A stretch of DNA of 64,000 bases from Pusillimonas sp. TS35 (GTDB lineage: Bacteria; Pseudomonadota; Gammaproteobacteria; Burkholderiales; Burkholderiaceae_B). The notes under the pieces were generated by a model. It had not been told where the DNA came from. It ran no database searches and was given only the letters and a program-made list of their open reading frames with translations. The translations under genes and the position numbers were made by a program. Where the stretch lies: positions 62,001 through 126,000 of the forward strand of contig NZ_WWER01000008.1 of NCBI RefSeq assembly GCF_009857885.1, written 5' to 3'. Of the stretch, positions 15,532 through 24,570 are shown one piece after another. Numbering within the stretch: position 1 is the stretch's first letter; every line of letters starts with the position of its first letter.

Positions 15532-16716
15532 TTACGACGCGAACCGCGCAGCGTCTTCTTGGGAGTAGCCCAGCTCGCGCAGCACCTGTGCGGTATGCTC
15601 GCCCAGTAGCGGCGGCGCCAGCCGTATGCCGCCCGGAGATGCAGACAGCCGCATCGCAACATCCGGCATATGCAGCGCACCTTCAGTGCGATGCTCCACC
15701 GTCCTGAAAAACCCACAATCGGCGAGATGAGGGTCGTGCCAGACAGCCTCCAGGTCATTGATGGGCCCTGCGGGAATATCCGCCTGTTCGCACTTGGAGA
15801 GCCATGCGGCCGTCGTGTCCGTCATCAGGCGTGGCTGCATCTGCGCATGGAGCGCATCCAGATTGGTCATCCGGCTGCCGATGGTGGCAAACCGCGCATC
15901 GTCCGCCAGCGCATCCAGACTGAGCATCGCAAACAGCCTGCGCCATTGCGCATCTGTATTGGCAATAATGCATATTGCGCCGTCGCGCGTGTCAAAAGGG
16001 CGATGGTTTGGGCTGAACGCACGCGGATACCCCAACGCAGGCTCCTGGCCCGGGGGTGCAGGGAACACACCATCCGCCATGTGTTCGAGCATATTGAAGG
16101 CGACCATGGATTCAAGCATAGGTACCACCACCTCCTGCCCCTTGCCCGACCGCTCGCGATGCAACAGCGCCGTCACGATAGCCGAATAAAGAAAGACGCC
16201 GCACAGCTTGTCGGTGAGCAACATAGGCGCATAGGCAGGCACGCCGTGCGCGCGCTGGTTCAAACCGGCGATACCCGATAAGCCTTGAATCACATCGTCG
16301 TAGGCAGGCCGGTCAAAGTACCGACCCCCGGCGCCAAAACCTTGTGCCGATGCGTGTACCAGCCTGGGATACTTGGCCCCCAGGCGCGCATAGTCCAGCC
16401 CCAGCCGGGCTGCGGCGCCGGATCGCATGTTGTGAACAAAAACATCGGCACTCGCAAGCAGGCGATCAAGTACCGCCTGCGCATCGGGCTGTTTGAGATC
16501 AAGCACGACGCTGCGCTTGTTGCGGTTCAGGTTGAGAAAGAATGATCCCATTTTTCCCGATTTTCGCTCGCCTATGCCGCGGGTCGGATCCCCTTCGGGC
16601 GGCTCGATCTTGATGACGTCCGCCCCCATGTCACCGAGCATCTGGGTCGCCACAGGCCCGAAAACAAAGTTGGAAACATCCACCACGCGCAGCCCCTGCA
16701 ATGCCCCTGTCGTCAC
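15532..16716 (-). CDS. Family III CoA-transferase (CaiB/BaiF)
   Basis: The 394-residue protein shows the family III CoA-transferase signature: LRVVDVSNFVFGPVATQMLG, GADVIKIEPPEGDPTRG and NRNKRSVVLDLKQPDAQ. The likely catalytic aspartate is in MLLTDKLCG near residue 175. Such enzymes move CoA between carboxylic acids such as formyl/oxalyl, succinyl/malyl or carnitine derivatives. The GTG start at 16716 has AGGAGG seven bases upstream; a frame extended to 16791 would run through the operator region. It is divergent from a second family III transferase, with a palindromic operator between, so both sides may be controlled by the TetR gene at 18008. Confidence 0.9.
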   Translation of the reverse strand: MTTGALQGLRVVDVSNFVFGPVATQMLGDMGADVIKIEPPEGDPTRGIGERKSGKMGSFFLNLNRNKRSVVLDLKQPDAQAVLDRLLASADVFVHNMRSGAAARLGLDYARLGAKYPRLVHASAQGFGAGGRYFDRPAYDDVIQGLSGIAGLNQRAHGVPAYAPMLLTDKLCGVFLYSAIVTALLHRERSGKGQEVVVPMLESMVAFNMLEHMADGVFPAPPGQEPALGYPRAFSPNHRPFDTRDGAICIIANTDAQWRRLFAMLSLDALADDARFATIGSRMTNLDALHAQMQPRLMTDTTAAWLSKCEQADIPAGPINDLEAVWHDPHLADCGFFRTVEHRTEGALHMPDVAMRLSASPGGIRLAPPLLGEHTAQVLRELGYSQEDAARFAS

Positions 16717-16741
16717 CCGTCGCCTCCTATTCGTTTGCTCG

Positions 16742-16770
16742 TTGACAAAATAATACCACGTAGTATTATT
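16742..16770 (+). promoter_or_regulatory. Promoter overlapped by a 22-bp palindromic operator
   Basis: TTGACA (16742-16747) and TATTAT (16764-16769), 16 bases apart, form a strong sigma-70 promoter toward the CoA-transferase operon. A 22-bp palindrome (16749-16770; half sites AATAATACCAC and GTAGTATTATT, one mismatch) fills the spacer and the -10 box. This is the classical placement of a TetR-family operator. The TetR gene is second in the operon, so autorepression is likely. Confidence 0.65.
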
Positions 16771-16837
16771 AATTAATAAATGCCAAATCACCGCTCAACG
16801 TCAAAGGCGTTCAGCGCCTTTTCCAGGGGACAAAAAC

Positions 16838-18004
16838 ATGACATTGCCACTGAAAGGCATACTCGTCGTCGCAATCGAACAAGCTGCCGCAGCCCCCTAT
16901 GCCTCATCGCGCCTCGCAGACGCCGGGGCACGGGTCATCAAGATAGAGCGGCCGCAGGGCGATTTTGCACGCGGCTACGATTCCGCGGTAAACGGCGACA
17001 GCACCTACTTTGTCTGGCTCAATCGCGGCAAGGAATCCATTGTCCTGGATTACACCAAACCCGATGATGCCGAGCTGCTGCAGCGCCTGATCGGCAAAGC
17101 CGACGTGTTGATCCAAAACCTGGGACCGGGCGCGGCCGAACGCGCGGGCTTCGGCTGGCGCGCGATGCGCGAAAAACATCCCCGCCTCATTACCTGCGAC
17201 ATCACCGGCTATGGTGAACAAGGCCCCTATGCCGCCATGCGCGCTTACGACCTGCTGGTACAGGCGGAAACCGGCATCGCATCCGTCACCGGCACCCCCG
17301 AGGCACCGGGGCGAATCGGCGTTTCGGCCTGCGATATCGGTACAGGCATGTATGCGCACGCGGCCATCCTTGAAGCGCTGATTCAGCGCGGCATCACCGG
17401 CCAGGGTAGCGCTATTCATGTGTCGCTCTTCGACGCCATGAGTGACTGGATGTCCGTACCACTGCTGCATTATGACTATGCGGGCACCGTCTGGCCGCGT
17501 GTCGGCCTGGCGCACCCCACCATCGCCCCTTATGGCGCGTTCGAGGTGGGCGGCGCGACCGATCAGGCTGCCACACTGCTGATCGGCATCCAGAATGACG
17601 GTGAGTGGTTGAGGTTTGCGAACGACGTGCTGGAGCGCCCCGAGCTGGGGGCCGACACGCGCTACGCCACAAATGGCCTGCGTGTCCAGAACAAGCAGAA
17701 ACTCGACCAAACGCTGTCAACCATACTGTCCGGCATCAGCGCACAGGTTCTGCGCGAGCGCATGATGCGCGCCGGCGTCGCATTCAGTCATTTGAACGAC
17801 GTCAGTGGGCTGTCCAAGCACCCGCACCTGCGCCGCGCCACAGTCTCGACCGTGCACGGTGAGGCACGGATCGTGGCGCCGCCGGCGCAGTTCCGCGACA
17901 ATCCGCGCCAACTTGGCCATGTACCCGGAATCGGCGAACACACAGCAGCCATCCGCCAAGAATTTTCTGCATCGTCCCCTGTCTCCCACGGCCAAGGAGA
18001 CTGA
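16838..18004 (+). CDS. Family III CoA-transferase (CaiB/BaiF)
   Basis: The 388-residue product has the family start (LKGILVVAIEQAAAAPYASS), GARVIKIERPQGDFARGYD, and a likely nucleophilic aspartate in GVSACDIGTGMYAHAAI near residue 168. The NGDSTYFVWLNRGKESIVLD stretch is typical of the family. It differs clearly from the divergent transferase at 15532, so they are paralogues and not a recent duplication. It is the first gene of an operon with TetR, crotonase, quinone oxidoreductase and Bug genes. The operon probably activates an imported carboxylate as a CoA thioester, but which acid cannot be read here. Confidence 0.9.
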   Translation: MTLPLKGILVVAIEQAAAAPYASSRLADAGARVIKIERPQGDFARGYDSAVNGDSTYFVWLNRGKESIVLDYTKPDDAELLQRLIGKADVLIQNLGPGAAERAGFGWRAMREKHPRLITCDITGYGEQGPYAAMRAYDLLVQAETGIASVTGTPEAPGRIGVSACDIGTGMYAHAAILEALIQRGITGQGSAIHVSLFDAMSDWMSVPLLHYDYAGTVWPRVGLAHPTIAPYGAFEVGGATDQAATLLIGIQNDGEWLRFANDVLERPELGADTRYATNGLRVQNKQKLDQTLSTILSGISAQVLRERMMRAGVAFSHLNDVSGLSKHPHLRRATVSTVHGEARIVAPPAQFRDNPRQLGHVPGIGEHTAAIRQEFSASSPVSHGQGD

Positions 18005-18007
18005 CAC

Positions 18008-18658
18008 GTGGCCAGAAAACGCCTGTCAGGAACCCCAGAGGGCGAAGAAAAGCGCCTGGGCATATTGGATTCCGCCGCGTCAGTCTTCATGCGCAAAGGC
18101 TTTGCCGCCACGTCGCTGGACGACATCAGCGAGGCCTACGGGGCCACCAAAGGCATCATCTATTACCACTTTCGCAACAAGACGGTGCTGTTCTATGAGG
18201 TGCTGCGCCGCGCCATGGCGCTTACCCGCGCAGCCATCGAACCCGCTGCGACGGGAGAAGGCAGCGCCCGTACACGCCTCTATGCCATGGCGTTCGCGCA
18301 CACGCTGCTGATCATGGAACACCTCGATTACCTGCGGGTATCCGGGCTGGGCGCGCAGCTTCATACCAGCGGCCGCATGAGCGACAACGAACGTGCGGAA
18401 ATGGCGCAAATAACGGCCATGCGGGACGACAACGAGCAGCTCTATCTGCACGTGCTAGAGGAAGGCATCGCCGCGGGCGAGTTCCGGCCCTGCAACGCGC
18501 GCATCGCGGTCAAGCCGCTGCTCGGCGCCCTGAACTGGACCTCTCGCTGGTATCGCCCCCGCGAACACGAAACCCGACGGGATCGCGAAGCCATTGCAAA
18601 AGACATCGCCGAGTTTGCAGTCAGCGCCCTTCTTCCTGGAACAACACCCAAGTCATGA
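18008..18658 (+). CDS. TetR-family transcriptional regulator
   Basis: The 216-residue protein has an N-terminal TetR helix-turn-helix: LDSAASVFMRKGFAATSLDD, ISEAYGATKGIIYYHFRNKT at about residues 39-58. A C-terminal ligand/dimer domain follows. The start codon is a GTG with AAGGAG upstream, three bases after the preceding stop. Its last codons overlap the crotonase start by four bases (ATGA), so it is translated as part of the operon. The 22-bp palindrome in the operon promoter is its probable operator, with an acyl-CoA or related compound as likely inducer, as for several TetR regulators of acyl-CoA pathways. Confidence 0.92.
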   Translation: MARKRLSGTPEGEEKRLGILDSAASVFMRKGFAATSLDDISEAYGATKGIIYYHFRNKTVLFYEVLRRAMALTRAAIEPAATGEGSARTRLYAMAFAHTLLIMEHLDYLRVSGLGAQLHTSGRMSDNERAEMAQITAMRDDNEQLYLHVLEEGIAAGEFRPCNARIAVKPLLGALNWTSRWYRPREHETRRDREAIAKDIAEFAVSALLPGTTPKS

Positions 18659-19407
18659 AAATCATCACTGAAAAAAACGGGCCGGTCACCACGATCATCA
18701 TCAACCGCCCAGAGGTCAGGAACGCGCTCGACAAAGAAGCCACCGTGCTATTGGCCCAAGCCTTCCGCGATTTTGAACAGGACGAAAGCGCGCGCGTGGC
18801 AGTGCTTTGCGGCGCCGAAGGCGCATTCTGCGCAGGCGCCGACTTGAAAGAGTTGGCCACTGGCGAGCAGTACGAAGCATGGGCAGGTGCGGATGGGCCG
18901 CTGGCGCGCCCCGCGGCCAAACCCGTCATTGCCGCCGTGTCAGGCCACGCCTGCGCGGGTGGGTTAGGCGTTGCCTTATGGTGCGATATCAGAATCGCCG
19001 AACAGTCCGCCTCTTTTGCCGTATTGTCCCGGCGCTGGGGTGTGCCCATGAGCGACGGCACAACAGTACGCCTGTCGCGCATCATCGGACGGGGCCGCGC
19101 ACTGCACATGCTGCTGGCGGCTCGCCCGGTCAACGCCGATGAAGCGCTGGCATATGGGCTTGTCACGCAGATCGTTCCAGATGGCCGCGCACGCGCCGAG
19201 GCGGAAGCACTGGCCAACACCATCGCAGGTTTTCCCCCTATCGCCATGCAGTCGGATCGCCAGTCGGCCTACGAGCAGGAAGATATGCCAATGGCTGCGG
19301 CGCTCATCCGCGAAGCCGCCCTCGCTCAAGATGCCAAGGCAAGGGAGGCGCAGGCGGGCGCGCAACGCTTTGCGCAGGGCGCCGGACGGCACGGGAGCAT
19401 ACGATGA
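18655..19407 (+). CDS. Crotonase (enoyl-CoA hydratase/isomerase) superfamily protein lacking catalytic glutamates
   Basis: The 250-residue protein has the crotonase fold: VTTIIINRPEVRNALDKE, the oxyanion-hole segment GAFCAGADLKEL near residue 60, and HACAGGLGVALWCDIRIAEQ near 100. Compared with rat enoyl-CoA hydratase, the two catalytic glutamates (Glu144 and Glu164) are replaced: the first position is Gly in AGGLGVALWCD and the second is Ser in SFAVLSRRWGVPM. The RRWGVPMSDG pattern recalls a common subgroup of uncharacterised EchA-like proteins. The fold should still bind acyl-CoA, but simple hydration by the standard mechanism is unlikely. It overlaps both neighbours by four bases (ATGA), showing tight coupling. 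Confidence 0.88.
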   Translation: MKIITEKNGPVTTIIINRPEVRNALDKEATVLLAQAFRDFEQDESARVAVLCGAEGAFCAGADLKELATGEQYEAWAGADGPLARPAAKPVIAAVSGHACAGGLGVALWCDIRIAEQSASFAVLSRRWGVPMSDGTTVRLSRIIGRGRALHMLLAARPVNADEALAYGLVTQIVPDGRARAEAEALANTIAGFPPIAMQSDRQSAYEQEDMPMAAALIREAALAQDAKAREAQAGAQRFAQGAGRHGSIR

Positions 19408-20399
19408 AAGCCGTTGTTTGCGCCGGATTCGGCCTTGACCACGCCGCCGTGCGAGAGGTTGGCACGCCGTCGCTCAGCGACGACGGCGTATGCATACACG
19501 TCAAATCCTGCGGCGTCAGCTTTGCCAACCTGCTGGTGATCGAAGGCAAACACCAAAACCGCTGGGAGCCGCCCTTCACGCCGGGTACCGAAGTGGCTGG
19601 CATTGTACTAGCGTGCGGTGCCCAGGTACGGCATGTCAGCCCTGGAGACCGCGTCGTTGCCGGCGTACGCACCGGAGGTTACGCGGAACAGGTCGTCGCA
19701 CCTGAAAGCACTGTCTTCAAGCTTCCCGACGCGGTTGACTTTGATGCGGCGGTGCATTTTCCCACCATCTATGCCACGGCGTACGCCGCCCTGATCTGGC
19801 GCGCCGCACTCCAGCCCGGCGAAACACTGCTTGTGCATGGCGCCGCTGGCGGCAGCGGCCTCGCGGCCATCGAGATTGGCAAGATTCTCGGCGCCCGTGT
19901 CATCGCTACCGCTGGCGGCGCGGACAAGGCCAAGGCCGCCAGCGAGCATGGCGCCGATATCGCCATCGACTACCGTACACAAGATTGGCGCGCCGCTGTG
20001 CTCGAAGCAACCGGAGGACGCGGCGCCGATGTCATCTTCGACCCGGTCGGCGGCACAACCTTCAATACATCGCTGCGCTGCATCGCCCCTGACGGCCGCA
20101 TTATCCCCATCGGCTTCGCAGGCGGCGAAATCCCCCAGATCCCCGCCAATATCGTGCTGGTCAAAAATATCACCGTGATCGGTTTGTATTGGGGGTACTA
20201 CATGGGCTGGGCCCGCCAGCGCCCGCTGCCGGGCACCGAAGCGCGCGTGCGTGAAGCCTTCACGGAACTGCTGGGCTGGGCTGCGCAAGGCCGGCTCAAG
20301 CCCAGCACATTCGCCGTTTATCCGCTTGCGGACTTTCGCGAGGCCTTGGCGGCGCTGGCCGGCCGCCACGTAATCGGCCGCATCGCGCTGCGGCCCTGA
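19404..20399 (+). CDS. NADPH:quinone oxidoreductase-like, zinc-independent MDR family
   Basis: The 331-residue protein is a medium-chain dehydrogenase/reductase of the quinone-oxidoreductase branch. It has the GroES-like N-terminal domain (PPFTPGTEVAGIVLACGAQV) and a nucleotide-binding domain with VHGAAGGSGLAAIEIGKILG near residue 143. The cysteine and histidine ligands for catalytic zinc are absent, as in QOR and enoyl reductases. It may reduce an enoyl or quinone-like intermediate of the pathway encoded by the operon. The start overlaps the crotonase stop by four bases. Confidence 0.9.
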   Translation: MKAVVCAGFGLDHAAVREVGTPSLSDDGVCIHVKSCGVSFANLLVIEGKHQNRWEPPFTPGTEVAGIVLACGAQVRHVSPGDRVVAGVRTGGYAEQVVAPESTVFKLPDAVDFDAAVHFPTIYATAYAALIWRAALQPGETLLVHGAAGGSGLAAIEIGKILGARVIATAGGADKAKAASEHGADIAIDYRTQDWRAAVLEATGGRGADVIFDPVGGTTFNTSLRCIAPDGRIIPIGFAGGEIPQIPANIVLVKNITVIGLYWGYYMGWARQRPLPGTEARVREAFTELLGWAAQGRLKPSTFAVYPLADFREALAALAGRHVIGRIALRP

Positions 20400-20481
20400 C
20401 CGGCACAGCAGCCGGAACCCCTAGCCTCAAAAGATTCAGAACCCACTGAGCATCAAACCAAAGAGAACAGGAGACAAACTC

Positions 20482-21450
20482 ATGAAACTACGCATTTTAG
20501 GTGCGACACTGCTAGCCTCCGTCGGCCTGCTGGCCGGCATGCCATCAGCTAGTGCGGCATATCCCAAACAACCGCTCAAGCTCGTTGTACCCTACCCTCC
20601 GGGTTCGGGCACGGACACTATTGCGCGTTATGCCGCCGCCAAGCTGGAAAGCAAGCTCGGGCAGCCCGTCATCGTGGAAAACAAGACAGGTGGCAACGCA
20701 ATCATTGCGGCAGAAGCCGTCATCAGGAGCAAGCCCGACGGCTATACCCTGCTCTGGGCGGCCAACGGCCCCGTCACCACTAACGTCGCGCTCTACAAGA
20801 AGCTCTCGTACGATCCAATAACCGACTTGGCGCCCGTGGCCCGCCTGGCGTTCTCGCCCATGGGTGTTTATGTGCCTGCCACATCCAAGTTTTCCAGCGC
20901 CCAGGCGCTGTTCGAGGCGGCCAAGCAGACTCCGCCGACGCTCAACTACGGGAGCGGCAGCGCAACCTACAACATCGCCACTGAGTGGCTAATGTCGCTC
21001 GTTGGCGGGCACGCCAACGCCATCAATTACAAGGGCAGCGCGCCTACCATCTCCGATCTGGCCGGCGGCCAAACCGATTTCGCCATCGTCGAATACAGTG
21101 CGGGCCTGCCGCTGGTAAAGGCAGGAAAGATAAAACTGCTCGCCGTCACATCCGACCAACGCATGCCGTCGGCACCCGATACGCCAACAGTACAGGAACT
21201 CGGCTATCCCGACTTCTTCCAGGTGGCCTGGTGGGGAGTATTCGCGCCTGCCGGCACGCCCGCCCCGATCATCAGCACGCTGGAACACGCACTGCTCGCC
21301 ATTTTCACTGATAAAGAAACCGAAGCTTGGTTGCTTGAGCGCAACTTCAGCACCTTCACCGGCACCGGGCAGGAGCTGAACGCGTTCCAGAAGAAAGAAA
21401 TCGAGCGGGAGCGCAGGCTGGTCAAGCAGTTCAATATCCCTCAACTCTGA
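20482..21450 (+). CDS. Bug (TctC)-family periplasmic solute-binding receptor
   Basis: The 322-residue product has a signal peptide (MKLRILGATLLASVGLLAGM, cleavage after SASA) and Bug motifs KLVVPYPPGSGTDTIARY, VIVENKTGGNAIIAAE and KPDGYTLLWA. It follows the oxidoreductase by 82 bases with CAGGAGA before the ATG, and is probably the last gene of the TetR-controlled operon. The context suggests that it captures the carboxylate that the CoA-transferase activates. No TctAB membrane subunits lie nearby; such subunits are commonly shared in this family. Confidence 0.93.
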   Translation: MKLRILGATLLASVGLLAGMPSASAAYPKQPLKLVVPYPPGSGTDTIARYAAAKLESKLGQPVIVENKTGGNAIIAAEAVIRSKPDGYTLLWAANGPVTTNVALYKKLSYDPITDLAPVARLAFSPMGVYVPATSKFSSAQALFEAAKQTPPTLNYGSGSATYNIATEWLMSLVGGHANAINYKGSAPTISDLAGGQTDFAIVEYSAGLPLVKAGKIKLLAVTSDQRMPSAPDTPTVQELGYPDFFQVAWWGVFAPAGTPAPIISTLEHALLAIFTDKETEAWLLERNFSTFTGTGQELNAFQKKEIERERRLVKQFNIPQL

Positions 21451-21564
21451 CCTTTCGCGCCGATCGCCCGCGCTTATGCGCCGCGCCTGCGGATACCTCA
21501 TCTATACTTGGTATCTATGCAACTGCGTGCCGTGCCGCCCCACAAGGCGGCGCGGCAACACATC

Positions 21565-22302
21565 ATGGACAAGACCGTACTCGATGCCATGGCGCGCTGG
21601 CCAAATGTGCCGGACGTTTACGGCTGGCTCTCACTGAATGAACACGGGCACTGGCGCCTGCATCCACTTGGCGACGCGCTGCGCGCGGACGCAGCCACTG
21701 GCACTATACCGATGGGCGAGGCCATTACCAGCCCGCCGATTCTGCAGTTCATCAGCCGCAATTATGCCTGTGACGCCCAAGGACAATGGTTTTTCCAAAA
21801 TGGCCCCCAACGCGTCTATGTACGGCTGGACGCCGCTCCCTTCATCCTGCACACCGCCGGCAATCATGGCAGCAATAGCGGGGGCGCCCCGCCGCTGCGT
21901 ACGCAGAACGGCCTTGATGCGGGGCGGGTCCGGCGCTGGTTGCTGGCCAGCGATGGCCGCCTGTATGCCGACGCTGACGCCGGCCCGGGGCTGATCGAAG
22001 GCCGTGACCTGGAAGCGGTACTCGACCGGCTGCGTACGCCTGACGGCGCAGCCCTGCTGGATACGCTGGACGGCGACACATCACACGCAACACGCATCAT
22101 GATCCTGTCGCAGGATGCCGCGGGCGTCGAGCCCACCGCATGCCCAGCCATAGCACGCAACGTACCCCCGTCTGCGCCCGGGCTTACCGCACAAGGCGGC
22201 GCGAAGCAAGGCGCCGTACGGGTGCCCCTGGACTTCTGCCCGGCCGACGATGTGCCCGCGCAACTCGGGTTCGTCCGCTATCCCCGCCCCCCGGCATCCT
22301 GA
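21565..22302 (+). CDS. Conserved-looking protein of unknown function
   Basis: The 245-residue product begins MDKTVLDAMARWPNVPDVYG, with further blocks ITSPPILQFISRNYACDAQG and QRVYVRLDAAPFILHTAG. I do not recognise an enzymatic motif. There is no signal peptide or membrane helix. The sequence looks like a real protein for about 180 residues, then becomes low-complexity (Ala/Pro/Gly). An upstream ATG at 21517 would add 16 residues, but the chosen start gives a more natural N-terminus; neither has a strong ribosome site. The NUDIX gene starts 31 bases downstream, so they may be cotranscribed. Confidence 0.65.
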   Translation: MDKTVLDAMARWPNVPDVYGWLSLNEHGHWRLHPLGDALRADAATGTIPMGEAITSPPILQFISRNYACDAQGQWFFQNGPQRVYVRLDAAPFILHTAGNHGSNSGGAPPLRTQNGLDAGRVRRWLLASDGRLYADADAGPGLIEGRDLEAVLDRLRTPDGAALLDTLDGDTSHATRIMILSQDAAGVEPTACPAIARNVPPSAPGLTAQGGAKQGAVRVPLDFCPADDVPAQLGFVRYPRPPAS

Positions 22303-22333
22303 CATGCCTCGGGCCATTGGTTAGAATCTGCGG

Positions 22334-22921
22334 ATGACATCGCACGCACCCAATTTCTATTTCCCGGCACCCCGCAAGCAGACGTTCTGCAGCCAATGCG
22401 GGGCGCGGCTTACCCGGCGCGTTCCGCCAGACGACAACCGCGAACGCGATGTCTGCGAGAACTGCGGCGCGGTGCATTACCAAAACCCGCGCAATGTCGT
22501 GGGTGTGCTGCCGGTATGGAACGATAAGGTGCTGCTATGCCGCCGCGCAATCGAGCCACGCGCCAACAAATGGACACTACCGGCCGGCTTTATGGAGTTG
22601 GGCGAAACCACTGCCCAGGGCGCCATGCGCGAAACCCAGGAAGAAGCCGGCGCCCAGATCGAGCTGGGCCCGCTCTACACCGTAATTGATGTGCCGCACG
22701 CCGAGCAGGTACACTTTTTCTACCTGGCCAACGTGCTCAGCGAAGAGCTCTTCCCCGGCCCCGAAAGCCTTGAGGCGGCCTTTTTCAGCATCGATGACAT
22801 CCCCTGGGGCGAACTCGCATTCCGGACCATCGTCACCACGCTCGAACACTACGTGGCCGACCGGCGCACTGGCAACTTCCCCATTCATTTTTACGACATA
22901 CCCTATCCGCCCCCGAAGTGA
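22334..22921 (+). CDS. NUDIX hydrolase with N-terminal zinc ribbon
   Basis: The 195-residue protein has a four-cysteine zinc ribbon (CSQCGARL near residue 19 and CENCGAVHY near 41) and a full Nudix box GFMELGETTAQGAMRETQEE followed by AGA near residue 85. This layout resembles NudC-related and ADP-ribose-type pyrophosphatases that cleave nucleotide diphosphate derivatives. The substrate cannot be fixed. The aat gene begins 12 bases downstream, consistent with one transcript. Confidence 0.92.
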   Translation: MTSHAPNFYFPAPRKQTFCSQCGARLTRRVPPDDNRERDVCENCGAVHYQNPRNVVGVLPVWNDKVLLCRRAIEPRANKWTLPAGFMELGETTAQGAMRETQEEAGAQIELGPLYTVIDVPHAEQVHFFYLANVLSEELFPGPESLEAAFFSIDDIPWGELAFRTIVTTLEHYVADRRTGNFPIHFYDIPYPPPK

Positions 22922-22933
22922 CAAGGCACTGCC

Positions 22934-23731
22934 ATGGGCACCCTGACCTGGCTCGAAGACAACACTCCGTTTCCACCCGTCCACCAAGCCCTGCCTGAAG
23001 GGCTGCTTGCCGCAGGCGGTGATCTCTCCGTAGCACGATTGCGCGAAGCTTATCGGCACGGGATATTTCCCTGGTTCAATGAAAATGACCCGGTGCTGTG
23101 GTGGAGCCCCGACCCGCGCATGGTGCTGGCCTGTGAAAACCTGCGCATCTCGCATTCCCTGTCCAAGCGATTGCGCCAGATCGCCCGCACCGAACGCCAA
23201 CCAGATGCCCACATCCGCATCCTGACCGACACCGCCCTGCCGGACGTGCTGACAGGCTGTGCCGGCCACCGGCGCGACCAGCACGGCACCTGGATCTCAC
23301 CCTATGTCAAGCAGGCGTACCTGGTCTGGGCCGAAGCCGGTGCGGTGCACAGCGTGGAAACCTGGATCGATGGCCAGTTGGCCGGCGGCTTGTACGGTAT
23401 CTGTATGGGGCGTTTTTTCTTTGGCGAATCCATGTTCGCACGTACGACCGATGCCAGCAAACTGGCCCTAGCCTATCTTGTGCGCTTTCTGCTGGCCAAC
23501 GACATTCATCACATAGACTGCCAGCAACAGACCCGGCATCTGGCCACGATGGGCGCCCGTCCACTGTCGCGCGATGCGTTTATGGCTCTCCTTGCGGCGT
23601 CGGTGGACCTGCCCGCGCCGCACTGGACGGCGGGGCAGTTGCTGCACGACGGCACCCTGGTACCCCATAAGCCCCCAGCCGTGGAGCAAGCGCAAGGGAC
23701 AACCGCGGGCGCCCTTGCGCCGCCCGCCTGA
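22934..23731 (+). CDS. aat: Leucyl/phenylalanyl-tRNA-protein transferase
   Basis: Aat moves leucine or phenylalanine from its tRNA onto proteins with N-terminal Lys or Arg, marking them for ClpAP through ClpS. The 265-residue product has the family blocks [20 protein letters not shown] near residue 38, [17 protein letters not shown] near 154 and [20 protein letters not shown] near 195. The last 30 residues after the family domain are Ala/Pro-rich and probably dispensable. It lies between a NUDIX gene and bpt, giving both branches of the bacterial N-end rule in one cluster. Confidence 0.95.
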   Translation: MGTLTWLEDNTPFPPVHQALPEGLLAAGGDLSVARLREAYRHGIFPWFNENDPVLWWSPDPRMVLACENLRISHSLSKRLRQIARTERQPDAHIRILTDTALPDVLTGCAGHRRDQHGTWISPYVKQAYLVWAEAGAVHSVETWIDGQLAGGLYGICMGRFFFGESMFARTTDASKLALAYLVRFLLANDIHHIDCQQQTRHLATMGARPLSRDAFMALLAASVDLPAPHWTAGQLLHDGTLVPHKPPAVEQAQGTTAGALAPPA

Positions 23732-23776
23732 AAGGCCGGATAATGGGCTGAACGCATCTGCGCACGCATGCCCGCC

Positions 23777-24544
23777 ATGACACATCTGACCGAACCCGGC
23801 CTGCACACGCTGCAGTTCTACGCAACAGCCATCTATCCCTGCAGCTATCTGCCCGGCTTCGATGCGCGGTCGCAAGTGGCAGCGCCCACACACCTCATCG
23901 ACAGCCATGTCTACTCGGGCCTGGTCAACCAAGGCTTCCGGCGCAGCGGCCTGTTCACCTACCGTCCGCATTGTGATCACTGCCAGGCCTGCCTGCCTAT
24001 CCGCGTCAACGTGGCGCGCTTCCATCCCAACCGTTCGCAGCGGCGCAGCGCCCGCCTTCATGGCGACCTGGTCGCGCGCGAAATGCCGCTGCACTGGAAT
24101 GCCGAGCACTTCGATCTCTACCAGCGTTACCAGGCCGCACGCCACCCTGGCGCGGGCATGGACGAAGACAGCCACGTACAGTACACCCAGTTCCTGCTGA
24201 CCAGCCGTGTAGATACGCGCCTGATCGAGTTCCGCCAGCCCGGCGGCGAACTGCGTATGGTATCCATCGTCGATATACTCGACAATGGCCTTTCGTCGGT
24301 CTATACGTTTTTTGATCCGGACGCAGCCGGCGGGCTGGGCACGTATGGCGTGCTATGGCAGATCAATCACTGCCGCACATTGGGCCTGCCCTGGCTGTAC
24401 CTGGGATACTGGATCGCGCAAAGCCGTAAAATGGCATACAAATCGCAATATCGCCCCGCGCAGATATTGCAAGATGGCAATTGGGTCGACCTCAGCATCG
24501 CGCAAACTGCGCAACGCGCGGGTGCAAGTGCTCAATCAATATAA
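23777..24544 (+). CDS. bpt: Aspartate/glutamate leucyltransferase
   Basis: Bpt, homologous to eukaryotic arginyltransferase ATE1, adds leucine to N-terminal Asp or Glu. The 255-residue product shows [20 protein letters not shown] near the start, the cysteine cluster in [16 protein letters not shown] near residue 70, and [20 protein letters not shown] followed by the [17 protein letters not shown] region near 220. The in-frame ATG at 23768 would add three residues; [18 protein letters not shown] is the usual family start. Its neighbour aat supplies the other N-end transferase. Confidence 0.93.
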   Translation: MTHLTEPGLHTLQFYATAIYPCSYLPGFDARSQVAAPTHLIDSHVYSGLVNQGFRRSGLFTYRPHCDHCQACLPIRVNVARFHPNRSQRRSARLHGDLVAREMPLHWNAEHFDLYQRYQAARHPGAGMDEDSHVQYTQFLLTSRVDTRLIEFRQPGGELRMVSIVDILDNGLSSVYTFFDPDAAGGLGTYGVLWQINHCRTLGLPWLYLGYWIAQSRKMAYKSQYRPAQILQDGNWVDLSIAQTAQRAGASAQSI

Positions 24545-24570
24545 ACACCGCCCCTCTCCGCTCATACCCC

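Noticed and set aside
14766-15758. A 330-codon minus-strand frame across the MetI-like gene
   Set aside because: It is antisense to the permease and overlaps the CoA-transferase gene in another frame; composition (Cys, Arg, Gln rich) is typical of a shadow of GC-rich coding DNA.
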